From Methylobrevis albus (GTDB taxonomy: Bacteria; Pseudomonadota; Alphaproteobacteria; Rhizobiales; Pleomorphomonadaceae), in contig NZ_JADZLT010000056.1 of the NCBI RefSeq assembly GCF_015904235.1, forward strand, positions 261,049-325,048: DNA of 64,000 nucleotides. Reading direction: 5' to 3'. Below the pieces are notes generated by a model. It worked only from the letters and a program-made list of their open reading frames with translations. It searched no databases and was not told the DNA's origin. The position numbers and the translations under genes are program-made. How positions within the stretch are numbered: position 1 is the stretch's first letter; every line of letters begins with the position of its first letter. Positions 1-9,139 of the stretch are shown piece after piece.

Positions 1-461
1 GGGCGAAACGCTACCGGGGAAAGCCGAGTATTCGCTTAAGAGGCAAGGTAAAGAAAAGGTTGACGGCCGCAGGAAGAGCGTTCTGGGGCGACCGGCTGGG
101 CTGATCGCCCCGCGTCACAGCGGCATTTCCGCCAAAAAAGACGGTCGCAGCAGGGAGATTACTGCGACCGCAGGAGGGAGGGGGTCGGAGTCCGCAGCCG
201 CGCGGCGAACTCGATATGACGGAATGCATCATACACTAGTCGGTTGCGGCCGTCACGACGCTGGGAGGCGGCGTGAAATTCTGTCGCGCCGGCGCGCCTC
301 CCCGGCCGTTGCGCCACATGGATTCCGGTGTTTCCGCAAGTGGTTGCGTCACGGCAACGTGAAGCGGCGGCGGGTGTCGCGTCTTGCCGGCGTCATGGCA
401 GATTGAGACGGTTCCAATCTGCCTGCCGCCGCCCGTCGTGGCGCCAACCCGAGAGTGACGC
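1..461. other. Left-edge stretch without a recognisable gene
   Basis: No known protein is recognisable on either strand. One forward frame stays open from base 2 to a TGA at 404-406, but its product is rich in Arg and Gly with no family resemblance, and an open run of this length is expected at this G+C. A 9-bp hairpin (142-150 pairing with 162-170, 11-base loop) has no T-tract after it. The last part presumably holds the promoter of the cytochrome gene that starts at 462. Confidence 0.5.
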
Positions 462-905
462 ATGAAACGCACCTGCCTCGTCATCGCCGCGATCACCGCC
501 GCCGCCACCTTCGCCACCGGCGCCCTCGCCCAGGGCGACCCGATCGCCCAGCGCCAGCAGCTGATGAAGCAGGTCGGCGACCAGATGAAGATCGTCGGGC
601 CGATGATGCAGGGCAAAGTCGCCTACGACGGCGCCGCGGCCGGTGCGGCGATGGCCGTCATCTCGAAGAACTCGGCCGACTTCATCACGCTGTTCCCGGA
701 GGATTCGAAGACCGGCGGCGACACCGAGGCGCTGCCGGTGATCTGGGAGCGCAAGGCCGAGTTCGACGCCATCGGCGAGAAGCTCTCGACCGAGGCGGCC
801 GCGGCGGCCGAAGGCGCCGGCGGCGGGCTCGACGCGTTCAAGCCGCTGTTCGCCGCGGCGGCCGCGAACTGCAAGGCCTGTCACGAGGATTTCCGCAAGC
901 CCTGA
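462..905 (+). CDS. Cytochrome c' / c556 family protein (class II cytochrome c)
   Basis: A 147-residue exported haem protein of the class II cytochrome c family, which fold as four-helix bundles in the periplasm. Residues 1-23 form a signal peptide ending in ALAQ. The single haem site is CKACH at residues 137-141, close to the C-terminus as the family requires, and the mature N-terminus begins with the usual helix (RQQLMKQVGDQM). Residues 112-122 are Ala/Gly-rich. Members bind NO or act in electron transfer; which applies here cannot be told. The gene stands alone upstream of nadK with 150 bases between them. The family call is firm and the physiological role is open. Confidence 0.9.
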   Translation: MKRTCLVIAAITAAATFATGALAQGDPIAQRQQLMKQVGDQMKIVGPMMQGKVAYDGAAAGAAMAVISKNSADFITLFPEDSKTGGDTEALPVIWERKAEFDAIGEKLSTEAAAAAEGAGGGLDAFKPLFAAAAANCKACHEDFRKP

Positions 906-1058
906 CCGGCGAGCGCCTCCCCTGACCGCACCCGCGTCCGGCGCCCCGCGCCGGGCGCTGTGCACTGCAATGCCGCTTTGCCTTCCGCCGTCGCTTCGGC
1001 CATGGTTGCGCCGGCGCCGACCGGGCGCCGGAACGGGCTGAGGACGGGCTGGGGATCG

Positions 1059-1847
1059 ATGATCGCTGAGGGCAAGCCGCATCGCGCCGAACGCATCGCC
1101 TTCGTCGCGAGCCAGACCGAGGATGCCGAGGCGGCGCGGCGCCGGCTGGTCGAACTCTATGGCGACGTCGAGCCCGACAATGCCACCGCGATCGTGGCGC
1201 TCGGCGGTGACGGGCTGATGCTGCAGGCGCTGCATCGCTTCATGAACAGCGGCAAGCCCATCTACGGCATGCACCGCGGCTCCGTCGGCTTCCTGATGAA
1301 CGACTTCCGCTTCGAGGGCCTGCGCGAGCGCCTCTCTATGTCGGCGATCACCGCCGTGCATCCGCTGATCATGGTGGCGACCGACGCCGCCGGCGTCGTG
1401 CACCAGGCGAAGGCGATCAACGAGGTCTCGCTGCTGCGCCAGACCTTCCAGGCCGCCAAGCTGAAGATCACCATCGACGGCAAGGTTCGCCTCGACGAGC
1501 TGATCTGCGACGGCGTGCTGGTCGCGACGCCGGCCGGCTCGACCGCCTATAATCTATCCGCGCACGGCCCGATCCTGCCGATCTACGCGCCGCTGCTCGC
1601 CCTCACCCCGATCAGCCCGTTCCGGCCGCGTCGCTGGCGCGGCGCGCTGCTGCCCGACCGCTGCGAGGTGCAGCTCGACGTGCTGGAGGCCGAGAAGCGG
1701 CCGGTCAGCGCGGTCGCCGACCACACCGAGATCCGCTCGGTGGTGAAGGTGGTGGTGCGCGAAGATCCGAAGCAGAAGAGCCTGATTCTGTTCGACCGCG
1801 ATCACAACTGGGAAGAGCGGATCCTTAACGAACAGTTTCGCTACTAG
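1059..1847 (+). CDS. nadK: NAD kinase
   Basis: Phosphorylates NAD to NADP using ATP or polyphosphate in the cytoplasm. The 262-residue product has the diagnostic GGDG motif at residues 49-52, followed by MLQALHRF and by [15 protein letters not shown]. It also carries the conserved NEVSLLRQ segment and the [17 protein letters not shown] block that forms the NAD site. The ATG at 1059 is chosen because the 33 residues possible upstream from 960 are low-complexity and unlike the family, whereas IAFVASQ begins the first Rossmann strand soon after 1059. Length is normal for alphaproteobacterial NadK. The Hpt gene follows 44 bases downstream in the same direction. Confidence 0.95.
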   Translation: MIAEGKPHRAERIAFVASQTEDAEAARRRLVELYGDVEPDNATAIVALGGDGLMLQALHRFMNSGKPIYGMHRGSVGFLMNDFRFEGLRERLSMSAITAVHPLIMVATDAAGVVHQAKAINEVSLLRQTFQAAKLKITIDGKVRLDELICDGVLVATPAGSTAYNLSAHGPILPIYAPLLALTPISPFRPRRWRGALLPDRCEVQLDVLEAEKRPVSAVADHTEIRSVVKVVVREDPKQKSLILFDRDHNWEERILNEQFRY

Positions 1848-1891
1848 GTTCCTACCGGGCTTTTCCCGTGCATTAGCGGGCCGTTAAGCCT

Positions 1892-2473
1892 GTGGTGCGA
1901 CAGTTCCTCGTCAAGGTGGACCGGGGGGCGCGGCATGGCCGCGGCGGCATGATGGCACAGCGGCAGCATCTCGAGAGTTCCGACGGCGAGCGCATCGTCG
2001 CGCAGGTCGATCTGCGCAAGAAATGCCGCGAGTTGCCGATGCGCTCGGCGGCCGACGACCCCGTCGCCCGCGCCGAAGCCGCCCTGCAGAAGATGTCCGG
2101 CCATTTCCGCGGCTGGATGGACGAGGAACTCACCACCATCGACGAGGCGTGGAAGCGGCTGCGCGCCGCCGGTATCGCCGACGACACCGCCCGCGCCGGC
2201 CTGTTCCGCGCCGCGCACGACATCAAGGGCCAGGCGGCGACGCTCGGCTTCCCGCTCGTCGGCGTGCTCGCCGGCAGCCTCTGTGCTCTGCTCGACGAAC
2301 CCGCCGATCCGGGCGCGGTCCCGGCCGTGCTGATCGAGCAGCATGTCGCGGGGCTGAAGGCGATGGTGCGCGAGGACGTGCGCAACGAGGACGATCCGGT
2401 CGCGACGCAGCTCGTCGGCGAACTCAGCCGGGTGACGCGCGGCTTCATCGCCTCGGTCGCGCCGCGGAGCTGA
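1892..2473 (+). CDS. Hpt (histidine phosphotransfer) domain protein
   Basis: A 193-residue protein whose C-terminal two thirds is a helical Hpt domain. The phospho-accepting site is in AAHDIKGQAATLGF, with the histidine near residue 109. Such proteins shuttle phosphate between a hybrid kinase's receiver and a separate response regulator. No cognate kinase is next to it; the nearest hybrid kinase here (17123-19672) has its own Hpt. The GTG at 1892 opens the frame, but the first 50 residues look unconserved, and ATG codons at 1949 or 1952 are plausible starts. It follows nadK closely and may be co-transcribed. Confidence 0.8.
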   Translation: MVRQFLVKVDRGARHGRGGMMAQRQHLESSDGERIVAQVDLRKKCRELPMRSAADDPVARAEAALQKMSGHFRGWMDEELTTIDEAWKRLRAAGIADDTARAGLFRAAHDIKGQAATLGFPLVGVLAGSLCALLDEPADPGAVPAVLIEQHVAGLKAMVREDVRNEDDPVATQLVGELSRVTRGFIASVAPRS

Positions 2474-2525
2474 CGCTCCCACGCGCCGCCGGATTTCGAG
2501 CGTCCCGCCGGCGCCTCGGCTTTTC

Positions 2526-2658
2526 CCTCGCCCTTCGAGAGAGCCGCTACACGGCTTCCTCAGGATGAGGGAAAAGGATAAGCGATTGAAAGAAAGCGAT
2601 AAAATCCCGGAGGCCTCATCCTGAGGAAGCCGCGCAGCGGCTGTCTCGAAGGGCGAGG
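2526..2658. repeat. Inverted palindromic repeat pair, family A
   Basis: Two arms of about 45 bases, 2526-2571 and 2614-2658, are near-perfect reverse complements. Each carries a shared core that reads CCTCATCCTGAGGA on one strand and TCTCGAAGGGCGAGG at its other end. The same element occurs as another inverted pair at 9140-9271. It lies between the convergent genes for the Hpt protein and the DUF2336 protein. The arrangement could fold into a large hairpin in either transcript and act as a two-way terminator. Confidence 0.85.
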
Positions 2659-2709
2659 CCGGGTACGCCGATCCCTGCCGCTGGCCCTGCCGTACAACCG
2701 TGCGTTTGG

Positions 2710-3978
2710 TCAGGCCGCGACGGCCTCGGGGCGCCCGTCCTCGAACACCCCATCATCCATGTCGTCGCCGGCGTACCCGTCGTCGGCATCCTCGGCGTCG
2801 TCCCCCAGCCCCTCGCGGGCGGTGACGGCCGGGGTTTCCGGCGTGCGGACGTATTCCTCGACGAAGCCGCGGGCGGCCTCGCGCGCGGCTTCCGCGGCGA
2901 GGCGGCGCAGCATGGTGAGCAGGTCGTCGAGGTCGGAGCGGGTGAAGTCCTCGTAGCGCGTCAGGATGCGCTCGATCATGCGGCGCGAGAAGCGGTACTG
3001 GTCGCCGGGACGGCCGTCGAAGTCGAGGTCGCGCCAGACGTCGAGCGCAGCGATGAAGGCCGGGTGCGAGCGCTCCGGCAGGCCGGCGCGGGCGAACAGC
3101 GCGCGCAGGCTGCTCTCGCGGCCCTCGGCGAGGATCGAATAGACGCGCGGCGCCGGCATGGCGGCGAGGCTCGACAGCGCCGCCTCGAAGAAGTGCATGT
3201 GGCCTGCACACATGACGCGCACCAGCAGCGACGTCGTCAGTTGCCCGGTGCCGCGCAGATGCTCGACCAGCGCGATGCGGTCGGCCTCCCCTGCCCCGGC
3301 GACGAGGCAGCAGGTGGCCTTGTCGCAGGCGTCGCGCACCAGCGCCTCGATGCGGCGCGGCGGCATCCAGCTGTCGCGTGCGGCGTGCTCGCCGAGGCGT
3401 TCCGACATGCGCCGGATCAGCGCCTGGCGGACGACGATCGGCAGGTCGACGCGGGCGAACATCAAGGTGCGGATCTCGGCGTCGTCGCCGAAGCGTTCGG
3501 CGAGGCGCTGGAAGCTGTGCAGGCCGAGACGGGCGGCGGCATTGCGCAGCAGCTCTGCGATCGCCTCCGGACCCGCGACCTCGACGATGGCCGCCGACAC
3601 CGGCGGCGAGACGACGGGGCGGCTGGCGATCGCCTGCTGCAGCATGTCGGTGCCGGTCGCCACCGCATCGACGAGCTCGGCATCGAGCAGCACCGGCGAC
3701 CGGGCCAGCACGGGGGCCGCGACCTCGGGCCGGTCCTGCGTCAGGGCGATGATCAGATGGCGCGGGGCATCCTCGTGCCGGGCGAGCGACTGCGCGAGGG
3801 CGCGGCGGACGTCGGGCGACGGGTCGTCGAGCAGGATGGTCATCGCGGCCTCCATCGCCTCGCGCTCCCGTTCGGAGACATCGGCGATGAAATAGGCCCG
3901 GACCAGAGGATCGACGGCTTCGGCGCGGCGCCCTGCGGGCGCCTGCTCCATCCATTTCAGGTATTGCCTGACCACCAT
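2710..3978 (-). CDS. DUF2336 domain-containing protein
   Basis: A 422-residue, all-helical, HEAT-like soluble protein matching the alphaproteobacterial DUF2336 family. Evidence is the opening region (YLKWMEQAPAGRRAEAVDPLVRAYF), the DPSPDVRRALAQSLARHEDAPR repeat unit, and later PRVYSILAEGRESSLRALFARAGLP. The C-terminal 40 residues are acidic (Asp/Glu-rich). There is no signal peptide. In other alphaproteobacteria such genes often sit near cell-cycle or signalling genes, but no function is established. It is convergent to the Hpt gene and read away from the transglycosylase gene. The family call rests on remembered sequence character. Confidence 0.75.
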   Translation of the reverse strand: MVVRQYLKWMEQAPAGRRAEAVDPLVRAYFIADVSEREREAMEAAMTILLDDPSPDVRRALAQSLARHEDAPRHLIIALTQDRPEVAAPVLARSPVLLDAELVDAVATGTDMLQQAIASRPVVSPPVSAAIVEVAGPEAIAELLRNAAARLGLHSFQRLAERFGDDAEIRTLMFARVDLPIVVRQALIRRMSERLGEHAARDSWMPPRRIEALVRDACDKATCCLVAGAGEADRIALVEHLRGTGQLTTSLLVRVMCAGHMHFFEAALSSLAAMPAPRVYSILAEGRESSLRALFARAGLPERSHPAFIAALDVWRDLDFDGRPGDQYRFSRRMIERILTRYEDFTRSDLDDLLTMLRRLAAEAAREAARGFVEEYVRTPETPAVTAREGLGDDAEDADDGYAGDDMDDGVFEDGRPEAVAA

Positions 3979-4089
3979 GTGGCGACCGCCCCGTACGCTC
4001 AGTCGAACTTACGGATCGAAGATCGCATGACTCCCTTAACGAGGAGTTCACCACGTTCGGCAACGCGGCATTCACCACGTTGGAGCCGC

Positions 4090-5247
4090 TCAGCCGTCTT
4101 CGCGGTCGTCGCCCCAGGCGGTCGGCAGCAGGAAGCTGCCGAGGTCGAGCGGGCCGCCACTCTGCTGCTGCATCCGGGCGGCGAGCGCTGCGATCGAGGG
4201 CGAATCACCGGCGCCGCTTGCCACCTGCTCGGCCGCCGCGATGCGCGCCGTGACCGGGTCGATGGACATCACCGGGCTCACCGGGGCGACGGCCGGCGTC
4301 GCGGCCGCCGTGGCCGCGGCCGAGGCTGCCGCATCCTCCGCGACCGCCACGGCGAACAGGCCGGGGGTGGCGGCAAAGCCCTTCCAGAAGGCGGAGGCGA
4401 GCGGCTTGCCGGCGCCGTCGTTGCGGAACAGCGCGTCGAAGGCGGCGTCCGGGTCGGAGGCGCGCCAGCCGGCGGCGACGCGGTCGCCGGTCGAGACCGC
4501 CTTCGCGGGGTCGGCGAAGGCCGTCGTGGTCTCCGCGCCGACGCCGGGGGCGTTGGCGAGCATGGTCCGGGTCGGCGCCTCGTGGTCGCGCACCAGGCGG
4601 TCGTAGACCTCGGAGACGCTGCGGGGGGTGCCGTCGCGGTTATAGAAGATCGGCCGGTTCGCCGCGGCCTGCCGCGGGAAAGCGGTGGCGGCGGTCGCGT
4701 TCGGATCGGCCTCGGAGAGGCGGATCAGCTTCGAAGCGCCGCCTGCCCCGAGGAAATGGGCGATGTAGAGTTCGCCGTCGCTCGGCTGGCGACCGATCTT
4801 GTGGTCGAGCAGTTCCGCGTTGCGGCGCGTCAGCGCCCCGGCCATCATCGAGGAGATCTCGGGATCCTTGCGCAGCGCGAGGATCTCCTTGCGCTGCGCG
4901 GGGTCCGCGACGTTGTAGCGGCCGTTGGCGTCGACCGAGATCGCGGCGGCATACTGGCCGAGGCCGAGTTCCTCGCCCGACAGCTTCATCGTCTCGAGCC
5001 AGGTGCTCTCGATGAACTGGAACAGGCCGGTCGCCGTCGACGTCTTCGCCTGCGCCGACGGGTTCATCGACGACTCGCGCTGCGCGGTCTTCACCAGATA
5101 GTCGAACGACGTGCCCGTCGACGCGCTCGCCGCATCGAAGGCCTGGGCGATGCGGCTCGACACGTCGGCATTGCCGACCCGGTCCGCCTTCGCGATCGTC
5201 GTCTTCGTGGTTCCGCCGGAATAGAGATCGTGGAACACGGGTTTCAT
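4090..5247 (-). CDS. Lytic transglycosylase domain protein
   Basis: A 385-residue protein with an SLT-type lysozyme-like domain in residues 45-200. The catalytic Glu is probably E58 in TAQRESSMNPSAQA, followed by the family signature TATGLFQFIESTWL. Such enzymes cut peptidoglycan glycan strands to leave 1,6-anhydro ends. No classical signal peptide is seen, which recalls flagellar or secretion-associated transglycosylases of this order. The C-terminus is Ala/Pro-rich and probably disordered. The ATG at 5247 is chosen because the frame upstream of it is a shadow of the flavin reductase gene. Confidence 0.85.
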   Translation of the reverse strand: MKPVFHDLYSGGTTKTTIAKADRVGNADVSSRIAQAFDAASASTGTSFDYLVKTAQRESSMNPSAQAKTSTATGLFQFIESTWLETMKLSGEELGLGQYAAAISVDANGRYNVADPAQRKEILALRKDPEISSMMAGALTRRNAELLDHKIGRQPSDGELYIAHFLGAGGASKLIRLSEADPNATAATAFPRQAAANRPIFYNRDGTPRSVSEVYDRLVRDHEAPTRTMLANAPGVGAETTTAFADPAKAVSTGDRVAAGWRASDPDAAFDALFRNDGAGKPLASAFWKGFAATPGLFAVAVAEDAAASAAATAAATPAVAPVSPVMSIDPVTARIAAAEQVASGAGDSPSIAALAARMQQQSGGPLDLGSFLLPTAWGDDREDG

Positions 5248-5390
5248 CGGCGCCTCCAGCCCCAATTCATGAGAGGACGATCGGCGCGACGTGGTTAACG
5301 AGTGGTTAATTTGGCGGAATGACCGGCAAATATTGCCTACTTCCCCCAAGTTTCCGCCGGTCTTCGCCCGCCGGAGGCCGCGCGCCGTGG

Positions 5391-6005
5391 TCAGGCGCGC
5401 GGGCGGTCCATCTCGAAAATGGTGTCGATGCTGGCGTAGTCGCGGTAGCCGAGTCGGGCGAGCGGGCGCAGGCGGGTGATGTCGACGTGGCCGTTCGTCA
5501 GCACCTCGTCGGCGATGTGGATGCCGACCACCTCGCCCAGCACCAGCCAGTTCTTCGCCTCGCCGCCGGCCTTGCCGAGGATCGGAACGGTCTGGGTGTG
5601 GACGCATTCGAGCGCGACGGGCGTCTCGACGACGCGCGGGGCGCGCACGACGCGGCCGGGCACCGAGGTGAGACCCGCAAGGGTGAACTCGTCGACCTCG
5701 GGACCGACGCCGGCCGAGGAGGCATTCATCGCCTCGCGGAGATCGTAGACGGCGAGATTGAAGACGAACTCGCCGGTCGCCTCGACATTGACGAGGCTGT
5801 CCTTGCGGCCGGAGCTCGAGAAGCCCACGACATAGGGCCGGGTCGAGAAGGCGGCGAAGTAGCTGTAGGGCGCGAGGTTGCGCACGCCGTCCGCCGACAG
5901 CGTCGAGATCCAGCCGATCGGCCGCGGCGCGACGAGCGCGAGGAACGGATCGTGCGGCAGGCCGTGCGGCTCCGTGCGGGGGGCGTAGAACATCAGGCGG
6001 TCCAT
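5391..6005 (-). CDS. Flavin reductase family protein
   Basis: A 204-residue FMN-binding split-barrel protein. Characteristic features are LVAPRPIGWISTLSADGVRNLAPYS near the N-terminus, FVFNLAVYDLREAMN in the middle, and the late WLVLGEVVGIHI segment. Proteins of this group bind flavin and may reduce FMN with NAD(P)H for partner oxygenases, but many are uncharacterised. Its first 13 bases overlap the end of the nitroreductase gene, so the two are probably one operon. The family is clear; the physiological substrate is unknown. Confidence 0.85.
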   Translation of the reverse strand: MDRLMFYAPRTEPHGLPHDPFLALVAPRPIGWISTLSADGVRNLAPYSYFAAFSTRPYVVGFSSSGRKDSLVNVEATGEFVFNLAVYDLREAMNASSAGVGPEVDEFTLAGLTSVPGRVVRAPRVVETPVALECVHTQTVPILGKAGGEAKNWLVLGEVVGIHIADEVLTNGHVDITRLRPLARLGYRDYASIDTIFEMDRPRA

Positions 6006-6562
6006 TCGCTGACGATGTCGGAAAGCGCCGGCCGCGGCCGGTCCTGCGGCGGCACGGTGGGCGTTCCGACATGGATGAAGGCGACGAAGCGCTCGCCGTC
6101 GCCGAGGCCGAGCATCGCGGCCGCCTCCGCGTCATAGGCGCACCACTCGGTCAGCCACTGGCCGGAGAAGCCGGCGGCGTGCACCGCGACGAGCAGGTTC
6201 TGCGCCGCGGCGGCGGCCGACATCTGCTGCTCCCAGATCGGGATCTTCACATGCTCGGCCGCCTGGCTGACGACGCCGATCACCAGCGGCGCGCGGCTGA
6301 AGCGCCCCCGCTCCTCGGCGAGCCGCGCGTCGGTCGCCGCCGGATCGCGGGCCGCGACGATGGCCGCCAGCCGCTCGCCGACCGCGGCGCGTGCATCGCC
6401 GCGATAGACGATGAAGCGCCACGGGGTCAGCTTGCCGTGGTCGGGCACGCGCGACGCGATGGTGAGGAGCTGATCCAGCGTGGCCTGGTCGGGGCCGGGC
6501 TCGGCGAGGAAGGCGGCCGAGATGGTACGGCGCGTCGCGAGAAGGTCGAGGGCATCGGGCAT
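5993..6562 (-). CDS. Nitroreductase family protein
   Basis: A 189-residue FMN-dependent oxidoreductase of the compact YdjA-like nitroreductase type. Visible landmarks are LLATRRTISAAFL, which contains the FMN-phosphate-binding Arg pair, RVPDHGKLTPWRFIVY, the central AAAAAQNLLVAVHAAG helix, and the closing GERFVAFIHVGTP strand. The ATG at 6562 gives the normal family length; the 38 residues possible upstream are unrelated in character. It is translated just ahead of the flavin reductase gene and overlaps it. The substrate is unknown. Members reduce nitro groups or quinones with NAD(P)H. Confidence 0.88.
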   Translation of the reverse strand: MPDALDLLATRRTISAAFLAEPGPDQATLDQLLTIASRVPDHGKLTPWRFIVYRGDARAAVGERLAAIVAARDPAATDARLAEERGRFSRAPLVIGVVSQAAEHVKIPIWEQQMSAAAAAQNLLVAVHAAGFSGQWLTEWCAYDAEAAAMLGLGDGERFVAFIHVGTPTVPPQDRPRPALSDIVSEWTA

Positions 6563-6727
6563 GGAGCGGGGAACCACCGGCAGGAACGGAATCTGCCGGC
6601 TGATATGGACCTTTTCGCCCGACCGCGCCAGACTGCCGCCGCGGGCGGGCCCCCGGCCGCGACTTGAATTCGCCACGAACTTTGCCGATCACGGCTTCAC
6701 CGCTTCCTGAGTGGGACCGAACACGCC

Positions 6728-7825
6728 TTGGCCTCCGACCACCTCTCCACCGCCGCATCCATCGCCGCAACCCGCCGTCTCCGCGACGGGCGGCCGGGGA
6801 TCCGGCGTGCGGCCGGGGCGGCAGCGATCGGCGGCCTGCTGCTGATTGCACTCCAGGGCCCGGCGGCGGCGCAGAACTTCGACGGCGAAGGCGGCTTTGC
6901 ACCCGGCGGTCTCGAGCCCGGCATCGGCCTGCCCGGTGGTCCGACCGACGGCGTGCTGCCCTATGCCCCCTCGACGCTGCCGGCGATGCCCGGGCTCGAC
7001 GGCGAGATCCTGCCGGGCGAAGCGGACCTGCTCGTATCGGCGCGGCTCACCGAGGACGGGCCGGAGATCAAGACCGGCATCGTCTGGCGCATCTTCTCCA
7101 GCCTGCCCGGCCCCGACGGCAAGCTGGTGCTCGCGGCTTCGGGCTCCGGCGGTTCGGCCAACTTCAAGCTCGAGCCCGGTACCTACTTCGTGCATTGCGA
7201 CTTCGGCTACGCCTCCGCGACGGTACGCACCGATGTGGAAAAGGGGCTGAAGCGCGAGCAGGTCGTGCTCAATGCCGGCGGCCTGAAGCTCAGCGCCGCC
7301 ACCGACGAGACCGACCCGATCGATCCCGCCAAGGTGCGCTTCGACATTTATTTCATGGAGTTCGACCAACTCGGCGAGCGCAAGGTGGCGGCCGAGAACA
7401 TCGCCGCCGACGAGATCGTGCGGCTGCCGGTCGGCACCTATCACGTCGTCAGCCGCTATGGCGCGGTCAACGCCACCGTACGCGCCGACATCGACGTGCG
7501 CGCCGGCAAGCTGACCGAGGCGCAGCTGTTCCAGAAGGCCGCCGAGGTGACGCTAAAGCTGGTCGGCGAGGAAGGCGGCGAGGCGATCGCCGACACGCAC
7601 TGGTCGATTCTCACCCCCGGCGGCGACATCGTCTCGGAAGGCGTCGGCGCCTTCCCGACCTTCGTGCTCGCGGCGGGCGATTACACCGTGGTTGCAAAGC
7701 ACAACGAGCGCGTGTTCTCACGCGACTTCAACGTCGAATCCGGCCGCGACGGCGAAGTCGAGGTGCTGACGGAGAACCCGATCGACACCTCGCAGGGCGT
7801 CAACTCGGACGACGACGGGCGCTAG
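6728..7825 (+). CDS. Exported protein with three beta-rich repeat units
   Basis: I do not recognise a named family. The 365-residue product has a basic N-terminus, then a hydrophobic signal segment at residues 29-48 ending AAAQ, so it is exported. After a Gly/Pro-rich linker come three related units, about 100-190, 200-275 and 275-347. Each has a strand turning through Gly-Thr-Tyr or Gly-Asp-Tyr (151-153, 236-238, 317-319) and then a V/T-rich strand, as in small Ig-like or carboxypeptidase-regulatory domains. The start is a TTG at 6728 and is uncertain. An intrinsic terminator follows. It probably sits in the periplasm or at the envelope. Confidence 0.75.
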   Translation: MASDHLSTAASIAATRRLRDGRPGIRRAAGAAAIGGLLLIALQGPAAAQNFDGEGGFAPGGLEPGIGLPGGPTDGVLPYAPSTLPAMPGLDGEILPGEADLLVSARLTEDGPEIKTGIVWRIFSSLPGPDGKLVLAASGSGGSANFKLEPGTYFVHCDFGYASATVRTDVEKGLKREQVVLNAGGLKLSAATDETDPIDPAKVRFDIYFMEFDQLGERKVAAENIAADEIVRLPVGTYHVVSRYGAVNATVRADIDVRAGKLTEAQLFQKAAEVTLKLVGEEGGEAIADTHWSILTPGGDIVSEGVGAFPTFVLAAGDYTVVAKHNERVFSRDFNVESGRDGEVEVLTENPIDTSQGVNSDDDGR

Positions 7826-7867
7826 TCCGCGTGCTGCGGCCCTCCTTCCGAAGCCGACACGAAAAGA

Positions 7868-7898
7868 GCCCCGCGATCCTGACGATCGCGGGGCTTTT
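7868..7898. terminator. Intrinsic terminator, probably two-way
   Basis: A perfect 11-bp GC-rich stem (7868-7878 with 7884-7894) with a 5-base loop is followed by TTTT at 7895-7898. It is preceded by a run of A (AAAA at 7862-7865). It therefore works in principle in both directions, between the exported repeat protein and the convergent hydroxypyruvate reductase gene. Confidence 0.9.
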
Positions 7899-7951
7899 GT
7901 CGTTTCCGGAGCGCCGTCCGGCGCGGGGCGGTCGGCCCCGCGCGGCCGCTG

Positions 7952-8926
7952 TCACGCCACGCGGTCTTTCGGCGTCTCACCCTTGAAGAAGGCTTCGAGG
8001 TTGTCCATCACACGCCAGCCCATCGCCTCGCGGGTGGCGAGCGTCGCCGAGCCGAGGTGCGGCAGCAGCACGGCCTTTTCGGTGGCGAGCAGCTCCGGCA
8101 CGATCTTCGGCTCGCCCTCGAACACGTCGAGGCCGGCGCCGGCGATCGTGCCCGCTTCAAGCGCCGCGGCCAGCGCGACGCCGTCGACGACTTCACCGCG
8201 GGCCGTGTTGACGAGGATCGCGGTCGGCTTCATCAGCTTCAGCCGCTCGGTGCTGATCAGGTGGTAGTTCTCCTTGCCACCCGGCATGTGCAGCGAGACG
8301 ACGTCCGCCTCGGCCAGCACCGCCTCGATCGAATCGCGCGCCTCGGCCCCGGTTTCCGCCGCGAGTTCCGGCTTCACCGGATAGGCGTCGAAGTAGATCA
8401 CCTTCATGCCGAAGCCGAAGTGGGCGCGCTTCGCCGCCTCGCGGCCGATGCGGCCGAAGCCGAGCACGCCGAAGACGCCACCCGACACCTTGGTGCCGAT
8501 CATGTGGGTCGGCCGCCAGCCGGTCCACTTGCCGGCACGCACTTCGCGCTCGCCCTCGCCCGCCCGGCGCGCCGCCATCAGCATCAGCGTGATGGCGAGG
8601 TCGGCGGTGCAGCCCGACAGCACTTCCGGCGTGTTGGTGACGACGAGCCCGGCCTTCTTCGCCGCCTCGGTGTCGATGTGGCTGTAGCCGACGCCGTAGC
8701 TCGCGAGGATCTTGGCGCGCGGCGCCTCGACGGCGAGAGCGGCCGCGTCGACCTTGTCGGACACGGTCGGGCAGACGGCGTCATAGTCGTTCAGCGCCTG
8801 ACGGATCTCGTCGACCGTCATCGGGACGTCGCTCTCGTTGAGCGTGACGTCGTAGGTCTCTTTGAGCTTGGCCTCGACCGCCTCGGGCCAGCGGCGGGTG
8901 ATCAGGACTTTCGGTTTCGTGGCCAC
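7952..8926 (-). CDS. D-2-hydroxyacid dehydrogenase, probable hydroxypyruvate/glyoxylate reductase
   Basis: Reduces hydroxypyruvate to D-glycerate, a serine-cycle step, by inference from its neighbours. The fold is certain: 324 residues with the NAD-binding GVLGFGRIG at 153-161, then Asp180, which favours NADH over NADPH. The catalytic triad is Arg243 (NTARGEVVDG), Glu272 (VFEGEP) and His290 (LLPHLGSA). The GTG at 8926 is preceded by a GGGGAAA ribosome site and gives the usual GyaR length; a longer frame to 8986 adds unconserved residues. It is last in the run sgaA-mclA-mtkA-mtkB. A repeat pair separates it from mtkB, so it may have its own promoter. Glyoxylate reductase is the alternative activity. 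Confidence 0.88.
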   Translation of the reverse strand: MATKPKVLITRRWPEAVEAKLKETYDVTLNESDVPMTVDEIRQALNDYDAVCPTVSDKVDAAALAVEAPRAKILASYGVGYSHIDTEAAKKAGLVVTNTPEVLSGCTADLAITLMLMAARRAGEGEREVRAGKWTGWRPTHMIGTKVSGGVFGVLGFGRIGREAAKRAHFGFGMKVIYFDAYPVKPELAAETGAEARDSIEAVLAEADVVSLHMPGGKENYHLISTERLKLMKPTAILVNTARGEVVDGVALAAALEAGTIAGAGLDVFEGEPKIVPELLATEKAVLLPHLGSATLATREAMGWRVMDNLEAFFKGETPKDRVA

Positions 8927-9139
8927 GGCGTTTCCCCATGCTTGCTTGCGGCGACCGGCGCTGCCGGTGCGGTTTTCCATGAACACCGGCCGCGGCCGGC
9001 GCAGGCGGTGGTGTTACGATGCGGGCGGCAGGCTGTCGATGCCGGCCGGGGGCCCGCGAACCTGTGTCGTCGCCGGTCGAGGCGCGAGTTCGGGCTGCTC
9101 GGCCGTCGGGCACTCGCCAGGACCGCAATCCCCGACCCG

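Noticed and set aside
2..406. Left-edge open frame as the end of a gene entering from outside
   Set aside because: No stop for 134 codons is weak evidence at this G+C, and the composition does not look like a protein.
3064..5298. A 744-codon forward open frame across the DUF2336 and transglycosylase genes
   Set aside because: It is antisense to two recognisable proteins, its product is Arg/Gly/Ala-rich without family features, and such frames are common at this G+C.
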